Assembly (NCBI GenBank): GCA_900466475.1
Contig: UBMI01000005.1
Location: 124,001 to 188,000, forward strand
Reading direction: 5' to 3'
Source: Hyphomicrobiales bacterium
Lineage (GTDB): Bacteria; Pseudomonadota; Alphaproteobacteria; Rhizobiales; Rhizobiaceae
DNA length: 64,000 nucleotides
The translations under genes and the position numbers were made by a program. Below the pieces are notes generated by a model that saw only the letters and a list, made by a program, of their open reading frames with translations, had not been told where the DNA came from and made no database searches. Below are positions 18,851 to 28,778 of the stretch, in pieces (the stretch's first letter is position 1; each line of letters begins with the position of its first letter).

Positions 18851-19860
18851 GCCGCATCAGCATTCTGATGGAAAAAGACCTTCGCGCTGTCGTCAAGCTC
18901 GATGTCTCCGCGGTCGATTGTGTCGAACAGGCCTTCGCTGCGCTCGCGACCAAAGCCGTTGCCATGCCGCCGATCCTGCGCCTCGACATTCCGGAGTTTC
19001 GTGGCGAGGTGGACGTCAAGACGGCCTATGTGCCGGGTTTCGACGGTTTCGCCATCAAGGTCAGCCCCGGATTCTTCGATAATCCCAAGATCGGCCTGCC
19101 AAGCCTCAACGGACTGATGATCCTGTTGAGCGCGAAGACCGGGCTGGTCGAAGCCCTTCTTCTCGACAATGGCTATCTGACGGATGTGCGCACGGCAGCG
19201 GCCGGTGCGGTCGCCGCACGCCATCTGTCGCGTGAAGACGCCCGCGTTGCCACGATCTTCGGTGCAGGCATGCAGGCGCGACTGCAGCTTGAAGCTCTCA
19301 TGCTTGTACGACCGATCAAATCGGCCCGGATCTGGGCACGCGACCGCGCAAAGGCCAAGACGCTTGCTTCAGACTTCGCTCGCGACCACGCGATCGAAGT
19401 CGCGGCCATTGCCGATCCGCGTGAAGCCATCCGAGGCGCGAATATCGTTGTCACGACGACACCGGCAGAAAAACCGATCCTGATGGCCGAATGGCTTGAA
19501 CCCGGTCAGCATCTGACAGCAATGGGGTCGGACGCAGAGCACAAGAACGAGATCGACCCCGCCGTCTTTGCTCGCGCGACTTACGTTGCAGATCGGCTCT
19601 CGCAGACCCGCATTCTCGGCGAACTGCACCATGCCATCAAGGCCGGCGCAGTGACGCTGGACCAGCAGTTTGCCGAACTCGGAACCGTGATCGCCGGCAC
19701 GGCGGTCGGTCGGTCGAGCGCAGACGAAATCACCTTCGCAGACCTCACAGGCACAGGCGTGCAGGACACTGCCATCGCCAATCTGGCACTTGCCCGCGCA
19801 AGAGACGCAGGAAGCGGCCGGACGATCGAAAACGACATCAAAATGGGAGATGCAGCGTGA
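18847..19860 (+). CDS. eutC: Ornithine cyclodeaminase-like protein EutC
   Basis: This 337-residue protein belongs to the ornithine cyclodeaminase/mu-crystallin family. It has a Rossmann fold with TIFGAGMQARLQLEAL as the dinucleotide-binding turn and the family pattern YLTDVRTAAAGAVAA just before it. In ectoine clusters EutC is thought to act with EutA and EutB on hydroxyectoine breakdown products. The start overlaps the eutB stop (ATGA at 18847) and its stop overlaps the eutD start, indicating translational coupling through the operon. From sequence alone an alanine or ornithine deaminating enzyme could not be excluded; the context decides. Confidence 0.9.
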   Translation: MSRISILMEKDLRAVVKLDVSAVDCVEQAFAALATKAVAMPPILRLDIPEFRGEVDVKTAYVPGFDGFAIKVSPGFFDNPKIGLPSLNGLMILLSAKTGLVEALLLDNGYLTDVRTAAAGAVAARHLSREDARVATIFGAGMQARLQLEALMLVRPIKSARIWARDRAKAKTLASDFARDHAIEVAAIADPREAIRGANIVVTTTPAEKPILMAEWLEPGQHLTAMGSDAEHKNEIDPAVFARATYVADRLSQTRILGELHHAIKAGAVTLDQQFAELGTVIAGTAVGRSSADEITFADLTGTGVQDTAIANLALARARDAGSGRTIENDIKMGDAA

Positions 19861-21035
19861 GCGTGACGCTGAATTTTACGCGCGAGGAATATGCCGCGCG
19901 CTTGTCGAAGACCCGTCAGGCGATGGAAAAGGCGGGGATCGATCTCCTGATCGTCACCGATCCGTCCAACATGCACTGGCTCACCGGCTATGATGGCTGG
20001 TCCTTCTATGTGCATCAATGCGTTCTGGTGCCGCCGAGCGGGGAGCCGATCTGGTACGGTCGCAAGCAGGATGCCAATGGCGCCAAGCGCACCGCCTATC
20101 TGAACCATGACAATATCATCGGCTACCCGGATCACTACGTCCAGTCGACCGAGCGCCACCCGATGGATCTCCTGGCGCAGATCATCGATGAGCGGAAATG
20201 GTCGAGCCTGACTGTCGGCGTCGAGATGGACAACTACTACTTCTCGGCCGCCGCCTTCGCGTCTCTGCAAAAGCATCTGCCCAATGCCCGCTTCAAGGAT
20301 GCGGCGGGTCTCGTCAACTGGCAGCGCGCGGTCAAGAGCTCGACCGAGCTCGACTACATGCGCAAGGCGGGCAAGATCGTCGAGCTGATGCACAAGCGCA
20401 TTGTCGAGGTCGTCGAGCCCGGCATGCGCAAATGCGATCTCGTCGCCGAAATCTATGACGCAGGCATTCGCGGGACGCACGAATTCGGCGGTGACTATCC
20501 GGCGATCGTGCCGCTGCTGCCATCGGGTGCGGACGCTTCCGCGCCACACCTGACCTGGGATGACAAGCCGATGCGCTCGGGCGAAGGGACGTTCTTCGAG
20601 ATCGCCGGCGCCTATAAACGCTACCACTGCCCGCTATCGCGCACCGTGTTTCTCGGCAAGCCGACCCAAGCCTTTCTCGATGCGGAAAAGGCGACGCTCG
20701 AAGGCATGGAAGCGGGCCTGTCCGCAGCAAGGCCGGGCAATAGCTGCGAGGACATTGCCAACGCCTTCTTCACCGTTCTGAAGAAATACGGGATCATCAA
20801 GGACAACCGCACCGGCTATCCGATCGGTCTCTCCTATCCGCCGGACTGGGGCGAACGCACCATGAGCCTGCGCCCGGGCGACCGCACGGAACTGAAGCCT
20901 GGCATGACCTTCCATTTCATGACCGGTCTCTGGCTCGAGGACATGGGGCTCGAAATCACCGAAAGCATTGCGATCACCGAAACAGGCGTGGAATGCCTGT
21001 CGAACGTGCCGCGCCAATTGTTCGTGAAGGGCTGA
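19857..21035 (+). CDS. eutD: Ectoine hydrolase EutD (DoeA)
   Basis: This 392-residue protein has the creatinase/aminopeptidase P (M24) fold: an N-terminal creatinase-like domain (about residues 15-155) and a C-terminal pita-bread domain (about 165-385). The stretch where M24 metallopeptidases carry two metal-binding aspartates reads FEIAGAYKRYHCPLSRT, so the usual ligand pair is not conserved, as in creatinase. EutD/DoeA opens the ectoine ring to give N-acetyl-L-2,4-diaminobutyrate. The start is GTG at 19857, inside the eutC stop codon, and eutE begins four bases after the stop. EutD and EutE are known to form a hydrolase-deacetylase complex. Confidence 0.92.
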   Translation: MSVTLNFTREEYAARLSKTRQAMEKAGIDLLIVTDPSNMHWLTGYDGWSFYVHQCVLVPPSGEPIWYGRKQDANGAKRTAYLNHDNIIGYPDHYVQSTERHPMDLLAQIIDERKWSSLTVGVEMDNYYFSAAAFASLQKHLPNARFKDAAGLVNWQRAVKSSTELDYMRKAGKIVELMHKRIVEVVEPGMRKCDLVAEIYDAGIRGTHEFGGDYPAIVPLLPSGADASAPHLTWDDKPMRSGEGTFFEIAGAYKRYHCPLSRTVFLGKPTQAFLDAEKATLEGMEAGLSAARPGNSCEDIANAFFTVLKKYGIIKDNRTGYPIGLSYPPDWGERTMSLRPGDRTELKPGMTFHFMTGLWLEDMGLEITESIAITETGVECLSNVPRQLFVKG

Positions 21036-21039
21036 TGGG

Positions 21040-22053
21040 ATGCTGACCGGCACGCCTCGTCCCTCGCCAATCGCCCCTTCCGTCGACTTCGACGCGAAGG
21101 GCGTGCAGCACGGGCATTTGCGCCTACCCTACAGCCGCGATGACAGCGCCTGGGGTTCGATCATGATCCCCGTCTGCGTCATCGCCAATGGCGAAGGCCC
21201 GACCGCTCTACTGACCGGCGCCAATCATGGCGACGAATACGAAGGACCAGCCGCCCTCTTCGAGTTGGCGCAATCGCTCGATCCTTCGGAGGTCAACGGA
21301 CGCATCATCATAGTCCCGGCGCTCAATTACCCGGCGTTCCGGGCCGGTACACGCACATCGCCGATCGATCGCGGAAATCTGAACCGCAGCTTTCCAGGTC
21401 GCCCGGATGGCACGGTAACGGAAAAGATCGCCGATTACGTGACGCGTCACCTGATCCCGCTAGCCGACATCGTGCTCGACTTCCATTCCGGCGGCAGGAC
21501 GCTCGACTTCCTGCCCTATGCCGCAGCCCACGAACTGCCCGACAAGGATCAGGAAGCGCGTTGTTTTGAAGCGGTGGCGGCGTTCGCTGCCCCCTATTCA
21601 ATGAGGATGCTGGAGATCGATGCTGTCGGCATGCTGGATACGACGGTCGAGGAAATGGGAAAGACTTTCGTCACCACCGAGCTTGGCGGGGCGGGCACGG
21701 CAAGTGCGCGTACGATCGAGATCGCGCGGAAGGGCAGCCTCAATCTCCTGCGCCATGCCGGAATACTGACGGGCGCGCCAGACGCTCGGCCGACCCGCTG
21801 GCTGGATATGCCATCGGCCGACTGCTTCACCTTTGCCGAGGACGACGGACTTATCGCCTTTGCCCTTGATTTGGGCGAGCCGGTCAAAAGGAACGAAATC
21901 GTCGCCCGCGTGTATTCCGTAGGGAAGACAGGTGTTGCGCCAATCGAATACCGCGCCGCCATGGATGGCGTGCTCGCGGCCCGCCATGTGCCCGGCCTGA
22001 TCAAAGCCGGCGACTGCCTTTCCGTCATCGCAACGATCACGGAGAAAACCTGA
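21040..22053 (+). CDS. eutE: N-acetyl-diaminobutyrate deacetylase EutE (DoeB)
   Basis: This is a 337-residue zinc enzyme of the succinylglutamate desuccinylase/aspartoacylase family. The zinc ligands are expected in ANHGDEYEGP (His and Glu) and in LDFHSGG (His); a catalytic glutamate lies near TTELGGAG. It removes the acetyl group from N-alpha-acetyl-L-2,4-diaminobutyrate, giving diaminobutyrate for DoeD. It is directly behind eutD and followed 61 bases later by the transporter genes, so enzymes and transporter are probably one transcript. Confidence 0.92.
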   Translation: MLTGTPRPSPIAPSVDFDAKGVQHGHLRLPYSRDDSAWGSIMIPVCVIANGEGPTALLTGANHGDEYEGPAALFELAQSLDPSEVNGRIIIVPALNYPAFRAGTRTSPIDRGNLNRSFPGRPDGTVTEKIADYVTRHLIPLADIVLDFHSGGRTLDFLPYAAAHELPDKDQEARCFEAVAAFAAPYSMRMLEIDAVGMLDTTVEEMGKTFVTTELGGAGTASARTIEIARKGSLNLLRHAGILTGAPDARPTRWLDMPSADCFTFAEDDGLIAFALDLGEPVKRNEIVARVYSVGKTGVAPIEYRAAMDGVLAARHVPGLIKAGDCLSVIATITEKT

Positions 22054-22114
22054 CCAGACGAAAGACGTGAGATCCGAAAACGGACCACAAAACCTTAACC
22101 AGAGGAGAATTCGA

Positions 22115-22966
22115 ATGCGCATCTCAAAAACCATTTGCCTTTCCGCGCTTGCGCTCGGCATCGGCGTCACATCGGCCAGCGCACTGACCGTCGAACAGGC
22201 CAAGAAGCAAGGATTTATCCGGGCCGCCACAGCCAACGAGGTCCCCTACTCCTATATGCAGCCGGACGGCACCTCTGCCGGCATCGGCCCCGACGTTGCC
22301 AATGCCGTCCTGAAATCCATGGGCATCGAGGAAATCAACTGGACGGTGACACCATTCGGCACGCTCATCCCGGGCCTTAAGGCGCGTCGCTTCGATTTTG
22401 CCGCCGCAGAGCAGAACATTTCCCCCGAGCGTTGCAAGCAGGTCGCCTTTACCGAACCCAACTCGTCCTACGGCGAGGGACTGCTGGTCAAGAAGGGCAA
22501 TCCAAAGGGGCTGACAACCTATGCCGACATCGCCAAGGACCCGTCCTTAAAAGTTGCGGTGGTTTCGGGTGCAAACAATGTCGACTTCCTGCGCGCCGTC
22601 GGCGTCAAGGACGACCAGATCGTCTTCATTCCGGCGAATGCCGATGCGATCCCAACCGTGCAGAGCCGTGTCGATGCCTATGCGGCCACCGAGCTGACGG
22701 TCTCCGCGCTCGCCAAGGATCAGGCCAATGTCGAGCAGGTCGCCCCGTTCAAGGACCCGATCGTCAAGGAGGCACCGGTCCGCAACTATGGCGGCTTTGC
22801 CTTCCGTCCGGAAGACAAGGAATTGCGCGACGCGTTCAACACTGCGCTTGTCGCGTTCCGAAAGACGGACGACTACAAGAAGATCCTCATGAAGTACGGT
22901 CTGTCGGAACAGAGCATTGCGGCAGCAGCTGAGAAGAACGTCGCCGATCTCTGCGCCGGGAAGTAA
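22115..22966 (+). CDS. ehuB: Ectoine/hydroxyectoine-binding periplasmic protein EhuB
   Basis: This 283-residue family-3 solute-binding protein starts with a clear signal peptide (MRISKTICLSALALGIG, cleavage after SASA). ATG 22115 has the ribosome site AGAGGAGAA; an open frame 48 bases longer lacks one. EhuB of Sinorhizobium meliloti binds ectoine and hydroxyectoine with high affinity. The identification here rests on family, gene order with ehuC, ehuD and ehuA, and the adjoining degradation genes. A hairpin follows the stop codon and may raise the binding protein's level over the membrane components. Confidence 0.92.
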   Translation: MRISKTICLSALALGIGVTSASALTVEQAKKQGFIRAATANEVPYSYMQPDGTSAGIGPDVANAVLKSMGIEEINWTVTPFGTLIPGLKARRFDFAAAEQNISPERCKQVAFTEPNSSYGEGLLVKKGNPKGLTTYADIAKDPSLKVAVVSGANNVDFLRAVGVKDDQIVFIPANADAIPTVQSRVDAYAATELTVSALAKDQANVEQVAPFKDPIVKEAPVRNYGGFAFRPEDKELRDAFNTALVAFRKTDDYKKILMKYGLSEQSIAAAAEKNVADLCAGK

Positions 22967-22973
22967 CGACAAA

Positions 22974-22998
22974 GGCGCCCGGTCCCGAACTGGGCGCC
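22974..22998 (+). terminator. Hairpin between ehuB and ehuC
   Basis: GGCGCCCGGT and ACTGGGCGCC form a 10-base stem (one G-T pair) around a five-base loop, eight bases after the ehuB stop. No T-run follows. Such stems commonly stabilise the binding-protein message or partly terminate before the permease genes. Confidence 0.65.
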
Positions 22999-23026
22999 AC
23001 CTGCTTTCATTCGGAGAGAATGCCAG

Positions 23027-23692
23027 ATGAGCTGGACAGCCTATCTTCCCATGATTTGGCACGGCGCTATTGTGACGATGACGATCACCGTGGCAGCGAT
23101 CGTCTGTGGCGCGCTGCTCGCTTTCGTCTTCGGCATCCTGCGTGTCGAGGGAGGACCGGTCCTGTCGGCCGTCGCGCTGTGTTACACGGAAGTATTTCGT
23201 GGGACGTCACTGTTCGTTCAGCTGTTCTGGTTCTATTACGCGCTGCCATTGGTCGGCCTGAGTTTCGATCCGATCACCACCGGCATCCTGGTATTGGCCG
23301 CCCATGTCGGCGGCTATGGCGCCGAAATCGTCCGCGGGGCGCTCCTGTCGGTCTCCGTGCAGCAGCTGGAAGCCGCCCGGGCCTTGAACTTCAACCGCGT
23401 CCAGACCCTCTTTCGCATTTCGCTGCCGCAGGCCGTCGTCGAAATGATGCCGGCCTTCGGCAACCTCGCCATCGAAACGCTGAAGCTGTCCTCGCTGGTG
23501 TCATTGATCTCGATTGCCGATCTTACCTTCGCAGCCCAATCCATCCGCAACATCACGCTGGACAGCGCCAGCATCTATTCGGTCACGCTCGTGTGCTACT
23601 TCGCCATGTCGCTTGTCCTGATGGCAGCCGTTCGCGTGATCGAGCACTTCGTACGACGCGGCGATGTCTTTCCCCGCGGCGGCCATTCGTAA
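23027..23692 (+). CDS. ehuC: Ectoine ABC transporter permease EhuC
   Basis: This is a 221-residue inner-membrane permease of the polar amino-acid (HisMQ) type, with about five membrane helices and the cytoplasmic EAA loop ([20 protein letters not shown]) that docks onto the ATPase. The ATG at 23027 follows GGAGAGAA. It should pair with EhuD to form the heterodimeric channel. Confidence 0.92.
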   Translation: MSWTAYLPMIWHGAIVTMTITVAAIVCGALLAFVFGILRVEGGPVLSAVALCYTEVFRGTSLFVQLFWFYYALPLVGLSFDPITTGILVLAAHVGGYGAEIVRGALLSVSVQQLEAARALNFNRVQTLFRISLPQAVVEMMPAFGNLAIETLKLSSLVSLISIADLTFAAQSIRNITLDSASIYSVTLVCYFAMSLVLMAAVRVIEHFVRRGDVFPRGGHS

Positions 23693-23703
23693 GGATAGCA
23701 ACG

Positions 23704-24389
23704 ATGTATGGTTACGAGTGGGACACAACAACCTGGGTCACTTATACGACCTCGATCTTGCCGATCATCCTGATTGGGTTGACGGTCACATTGAAGGCGG
23801 CCGCTGCCGGCTTCGGGATTGCGCTGGTGCTTGGCCTGGTGTTCGCTCTGCTGCGTCGCAGCCGCATCATCGCGATCTCCTGGACAACCGCGCTCATCGT
23901 CGAGTTCCTGCGCGACACGCCGCTTCTGGTGCAGCTGTTCTTTCTTTACTACGTGCTGCCCGATTTCGGCGTCGTGCTGCCCGCGTTCCTCACCGGCGCA
24001 TTGGCGCTCGGTCTGCAATATGCGGCCTATACCTCGGAAGTCTATCGCGGCGGCATCGAAGCCATACCACGCGGGCAGTGGGAAGCAGCAACCGCGCTCA
24101 ACCTGTCGCGCATGCAGACGTATCGCGATGTCGTCATTCCGCAGACTGTTCCGCGCATCGTGCCGGCCATGGGCAACTATCTCGTCGCCATGATCAAGGA
24201 AACGCCGGTTCTTTCCGTCGTGACCGTTCTCGAAATGATGGGGCTTGCCAACATGATCGGCGAGCGCACGTTCGAATACCTTGTGCCGCTGACCCTTGTC
24301 GGCGTGATCTTCCTTCTCCTGACGCTGATCTGCTCGGCCGGCCTCCACCGCTTGCAGAGAGCTCTTCCCAAAGCAGGAATACCCTTGCG

Positions 24390-24393
<4 letters not shown>
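23704..24393 (+). CDS. ehuD: Ectoine ABC transporter permease EhuD
   Basis: This 229-residue HisMQ-type permease has the EAA loop [20 protein letters not shown] and hydrophobic segments throughout. ATG 23704 lies 11 bases after ehuC; a much longer open frame in the same phase overlaps ehuC and is not used. Its stop overlaps the ehuA start (ATGA), so permease and ATPase synthesis are coupled. Confidence 0.92.
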
Positions 24394-25169
<776 letters not shown>

Positions 25170-25390
25170 TCAGAAAATCGAGCGGCCGGATATGTAAGCG
25201 GAAGGCCGCAACAAAGCGACGGAACGAGCGCCGCCCGCGTCACTCCTCAGCAATTGTTTTTGAGCGCTGGATCAGGCGGCCTGCCCCCTCCGCAAGCCGC
25301 CGACATCGGCTTGACGGTGTCGATTGGAGCGTCTGCCAATCCCGCGGCCGTCACGAGGGAGAGGACAATGCCACTCCCTCATCGACGTCG

Positions 25391-25861
25391 TCACAAAGTG
25401 GCAACCGCCCAGCAGATAAGCGGACCGTCTTCGGGGTCGCTCCTTCGCTCCGTCGGTGAAAAGCCGTTGCGCTCCAGCACGCGCTGGGAGGCAACGTTGG
25501 CGACGGCCGTTTCTGCAGACACGCTTTTGACTCGAGGGTCGCTGCGCGCCCAGTCCAGCAGTTCCGCGACGGCTGCGGTCGCCATCCCCCGGCCTTCACG
25601 CGAGGGCGCAACGCCGTAACCGATATGCAGTTCGCCGTTTTCAGGAGGTCTGATGATCGAGCAGAGGCCGACGACCTCGTCGCCATCGACGATCATCCAG
25701 GCAGACGGAGTGAAATCGGCCGCGATGACGCGGTTCAGATCGGAGAGCATGCGCAGGACTTCCCGCGGTGCGATGGCGCTGTCCTGCATGAAACGAAGGC
25801 CCGACGGCACAACGCCATCGCCGAGCGCATCGAAGGCGCTCGATGTAAGGGAAATGATCAT
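25391..25861 (-). CDS. GNAT-family N-acetyltransferase
   Basis: This small acetyltransferase has the acetyl-CoA-binding pattern VAPSREGRGMATAAVAEL and the C-terminal NVASQRVLERNGF motif typical of the RimJ/RimL-like branch. I start it at ATG 25861 (156 residues), which has a weak GAGAAA ribosome site; ATG 25903 would add 14 residues without one. The substrate is unknown. The gene converges on ehuA and has no functional link to its neighbours. Confidence 0.8.
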   Translation of the reverse strand: MIISLTSSAFDALGDGVVPSGLRFMQDSAIAPREVLRMLSDLNRVIAADFTPSAWMIVDGDEVVGLCSIIRPPENGELHIGYGVAPSREGRGMATAAVAELLDWARSDPRVKSVSAETAVANVASQRVLERNGFSPTERRSDPEDGPLICWAVATL

Positions 25862-26110
25862 GAGTTTCTCAGCTTGGAGATGACGCCTTTCGAAGGCGAT
25901 CATTGGCCGAGACGCGCTTGAGCTTCAGCCTTGGGCTAGGCAGCGGGCTGAAATCTCCGGCGACACGGCCGGCGAATTGCAGGTGAGGCGGGCGGCAAGC
26001 ATAGGCATCTCCAAGAGTTGAACATCGGTATCAGCGGCACACTGCTCATGCAAGCCTGCTGCAGCAACCTGGAATATCGCGGATGCCGTCGCCGACCTCG
26101 AGGACTTTTG

Positions 26111-26410
26111 TCATCGTTTGCCGGCCTTCTTTTCTTTCATGTCATCCGGAAGGACATGCATTCTCGATGCATGTGCCGCCGCCACGAAGGCTTGGCGTGC
26201 AATTTCCGGATCGAGATAGAGCTGCATGGCGTCCATCGAGGTCGCGAGCGCACGGTGGAATGCGGCGGGATCGTTTTCGAGATGCGGCCACTTTTCGCTC
26301 AGCAGAAAAGCGGCGAGATCCTCGACGCTATGGGCCTGGCGATATTTCGCCGCACCGTCGATCTCGACGTGAAGCGGGCGGATCGGTGTCGAGCTGTGAA
26401 GATTGTCCAT
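26111..26410 (-). CDS. DUF982 family protein
   Basis: This 99-residue protein matches the small DUF982 family, which is expanded in rhizobia and has no known function. The visible features are the early VEDLAAFLLSEKWP stretch and the late DPEIARQAFVAAAHASRM helix, both matching the family pattern. No membrane segment or signal peptide is present. It shares the pattern with the second copy at 42069-42311. Confidence 0.75.
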   Translation of the reverse strand: MDNLHSSTPIRPLHVEIDGAAKYRQAHSVEDLAAFLLSEKWPHLENDPAAFHRALATSMDAMQLYLDPEIARQAFVAAAHASRMHVLPDDMKEKKAGKR

Positions 26411-26567
26411 GACGCAGTACCTCTCGATGTCTCGACAGACTCACATGGGACGGGAATCAAATGAGTCGAGTCGCAGGTCGCGGAATCAGCGCCTTGGCGC
26501 CGCTGGCTCATTCCCAATTGAGCCTTGATCATTTTGCCCGTTTCCGGCCCGGCGCTGGACCTTTGGA

Positions 26568-27272
26568 CTAATCGCCCACAAACGTGACCGTTTCGGCGAG
26601 TGGAACTCGACCCGTCCGGGGATAGCTCACGGTGGGGTCTTCGTATCCGATCGACATGCCGCAATAGAGGATCAGCCCATCCGGGGGCGATAGGATCTCC
26701 GCGACAGACTCGCGAACCTGCGACCACGCCATCTGCGGGCAACTGTGCAGGCCTTCGGCGCGGAGCAGCAGCATGACTGTCTGAAGATACATGCCGACGT
26801 CGGCCCATTGAGGTCGCCCTAGGTCGCGGTCGATGTAGCAGAACAGGGCGGCGGGTGCGCCGAAACAGTTCCAATTGGCAATGGCTGCGCGCTGGCGCGC
26901 CTCCCAGTCTTCACGTGCAATGCCGAGCGCGCTGTAGCGTTCTCGTCCGAAAGCTGACCGGCGATCCGCATACGGGGACTTCAGCGAGGACGGGTACATC
27001 TCGTACTGTCGCTCGTCCCAGGGATCGCCATGGGCGACGCGCTCGACAGCAGACGTCTTGAGCTCGACCAGGGGCTCGCCGGTAATGACGTAAGTGTTCC
27101 ACGGCTGGATGTTCGATCCGGATGGCGCCCAAGAAGCCGCGTCGAGCACGCGCTCCAGTATCTCCCTCGACACAGGCTCGTCTTTGAACCCTCGCACAGA
27201 CCGGCGGCTTGTCACTGCCTCATACACATCCATGACGTCTTCCTCCGTGCTGCCGGCATTCACGTCGCTCAA
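26568..27272 (-). CDS. Nitroreductase-family flavoprotein
   Basis: This 234-residue protein has the FMN-binding start of the nitroreductase family (SRRSVRGFKDEPV), the WAPSGSNIQPW motif, and the C-terminal GMSIGYEDP segment that closes the flavin site. Such enzymes are FMN-dependent NAD(P)H oxidoreductases acting on nitro compounds or quinones. A start at the internal ATG (MDVYEAV) would be 13 residues shorter and closer to the family length. It stands alone, with no pathway context. Confidence 0.85.
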   Translation of the reverse strand: MSDVNAGSTEEDVMDVYEAVTSRRSVRGFKDEPVSREILERVLDAASWAPSGSNIQPWNTYVITGEPLVELKTSAVERVAHGDPWDERQYEMYPSSLKSPYADRRSAFGRERYSALGIAREDWEARQRAAIANWNCFGAPAALFCYIDRDLGRPQWADVGMYLQTVMLLLRAEGLHSCPQMAWSQVRESVAEILSPPDGLILYCGMSIGYEDPTVSYPRTGRVPLAETVTFVGD

Positions 27273-27588
27273 ATGCCGCGGGGTCTAATTGCGCGCCTCC
27301 CGGACCAACAGACAACCCAAACTTAGTGTCTATATCCTTCGCACGCGCGGCTTTTGCCGCTTTTGGAAAGTACCCGCAGGACGCAATAGGGTAGGCACGA
27401 AGAAGGCTGCGCGAAACCGGCCTTCCTCGACTCGGTTACAGGCGGGTTACTTATCGGCCGCGCCGAATGCGACCTCACCGCCTCATCGAAACAGGACTTC
27501 GGCGTCCGTCACGGGGCATGCCGTTGCAATGAGCGGATACGAACGAGCGACCCCATGTGCAGCGGAATCCAGGTTGCAGGTTACAGTC
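27273..27588. other. Stretch without a recognisable gene
   Basis: These 316 bases separate two minus-strand genes. They should include the nitroreductase promoter. I see no repeat, RNA gene or credible reading frame. Confidence 0.4.
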
Positions 27589-28575
27589 CTAACCGTCTGT
27601 ACGTCGTTCAACTGTCAGCACCATAGGCATCGCCCAACTTGCACTGCCGAGAGGCCACCGCAGCAGCCGCACCTCGTCGCCTTCGACCTGCGCCTCCCAT
27701 CGCGCGTAGAACTTTCGCTGAAATCCCGTCAAACGCACGCTTTGGCAAGCGATCGGGCCACCGTCGAAATTCAGAGCAACCTCTAGGTTCAACGGCGAGT
27801 CTTTCAGGAAATCGGCAAGGCCGGTAAGCGAGAAGAAGGCCTCCTTTGTGGTGCCGATGATCACGCGCCCATCGTTGTCCTTGGCGACAAAAGTCCGGTT
27901 GGCAAGCCACCGGCTTTTGACTGGCACATGCGTCTGACCGTCGGCGCCGAGCAACAGGGGATAGGATACCATTGCGTTGGTCGCCCCTTGAAAAGCCGTT
28001 TGCCATGATTGTGCAGACAGACCCTGGATATCCGCAAAGCCTTCGCCGGAGACGAAGGCTCCTGCCTTGGCGTCATACTCCGCCGGTCCCATTGGCACGC
28101 CGTCGCTGAGGATCGGCGTGTCAGGTTCGCCCTTGTGATCGTAGTAGCTGCCGTTAACGATCAGCACCGCCTGTGGGACAGCCTTCTCCCATTCGTCGAT
28201 CCCCCGGTCGCCGGCAGACGCATTCCTCGCCACGAACCGATACAGCCTGGGATCGATCCGATTGAGCAGGATGGTATCGATTTCGTGGCCGCCGACCATG
28301 ACGGGAAGTTCCGCCACCTCGAAGCCCTTCTCGACTTCGCGCCAAATGACTTGACCGGCTGTTGCGACCGGCTCGGGATTGGTCAGAGACAGCTGCATGG
28401 CGGGAGACAAGCGCGGATCGTTGGCTTTAACGCTGATCCAGTAGGTCCCGCCCCTTCGCAATATCACATTGAAGCCGTAAGCGCCGGACCGATCCCATAA
28501 CCACGCGGAACCTCCCATCACGACGATCGAAACAGCAGCGATGACCGCAATGAAGATCCTGCCTCTCAACGACAT
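27589..28575 (-). CDS. Membrane-anchored phosphodiester glycosidase-family protein (NAGPA/DUF2233-like)
   Basis: This 328-residue protein has an N-terminal membrane helix (IFIAVIAAVSIVVMGGSAWLW) and a C-terminal domain with the phosphodiester glycosidase pattern: NGSYYD, YPLLL, NRTFVAKDNDGR and LNFDGGP. Human relatives remove N-acetylglucosamine from phosphodiesters, and bacterial members are often linked to cell-envelope polymers. The protein is expected to face the periplasm. Neighbouring genes do not suggest a pathway. Confidence 0.75.
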   Translation of the reverse strand: MSLRGRIFIAVIAAVSIVVMGGSAWLWDRSGAYGFNVILRRGGTYWISVKANDPRLSPAMQLSLTNPEPVATAGQVIWREVEKGFEVAELPVMVGGHEIDTILLNRIDPRLYRFVARNASAGDRGIDEWEKAVPQAVLIVNGSYYDHKGEPDTPILSDGVPMGPAEYDAKAGAFVSGEGFADIQGLSAQSWQTAFQGATNAMVSYPLLLGADGQTHVPVKSRWLANRTFVAKDNDGRVIIGTTKEAFFSLTGLADFLKDSPLNLEVALNFDGGPIACQSVRLTGFQRKFYARWEAQVEGDEVRLLRWPLGSASWAMPMVLTVERRTDG

Positions 28576-28778
28576 ACGGGTCCCTTGGCCTCAAAAACCA
28601 TTGTTAGCTGCTCGGCAAAGCTGCTTCAGCGATGGAACTGCTGTTTCAAGAAAGCTTTTTGGTGGCAAATTCAACTAAAGCGCGGTCCGGCGTGCGATCT
28701 CGTTTTTGTCCTCAGCCGCCCGAGATACTCCCGATAGCCGAAGCGCCCCGCTGAAGGCACGAAAATCGAGCCAGCGTC

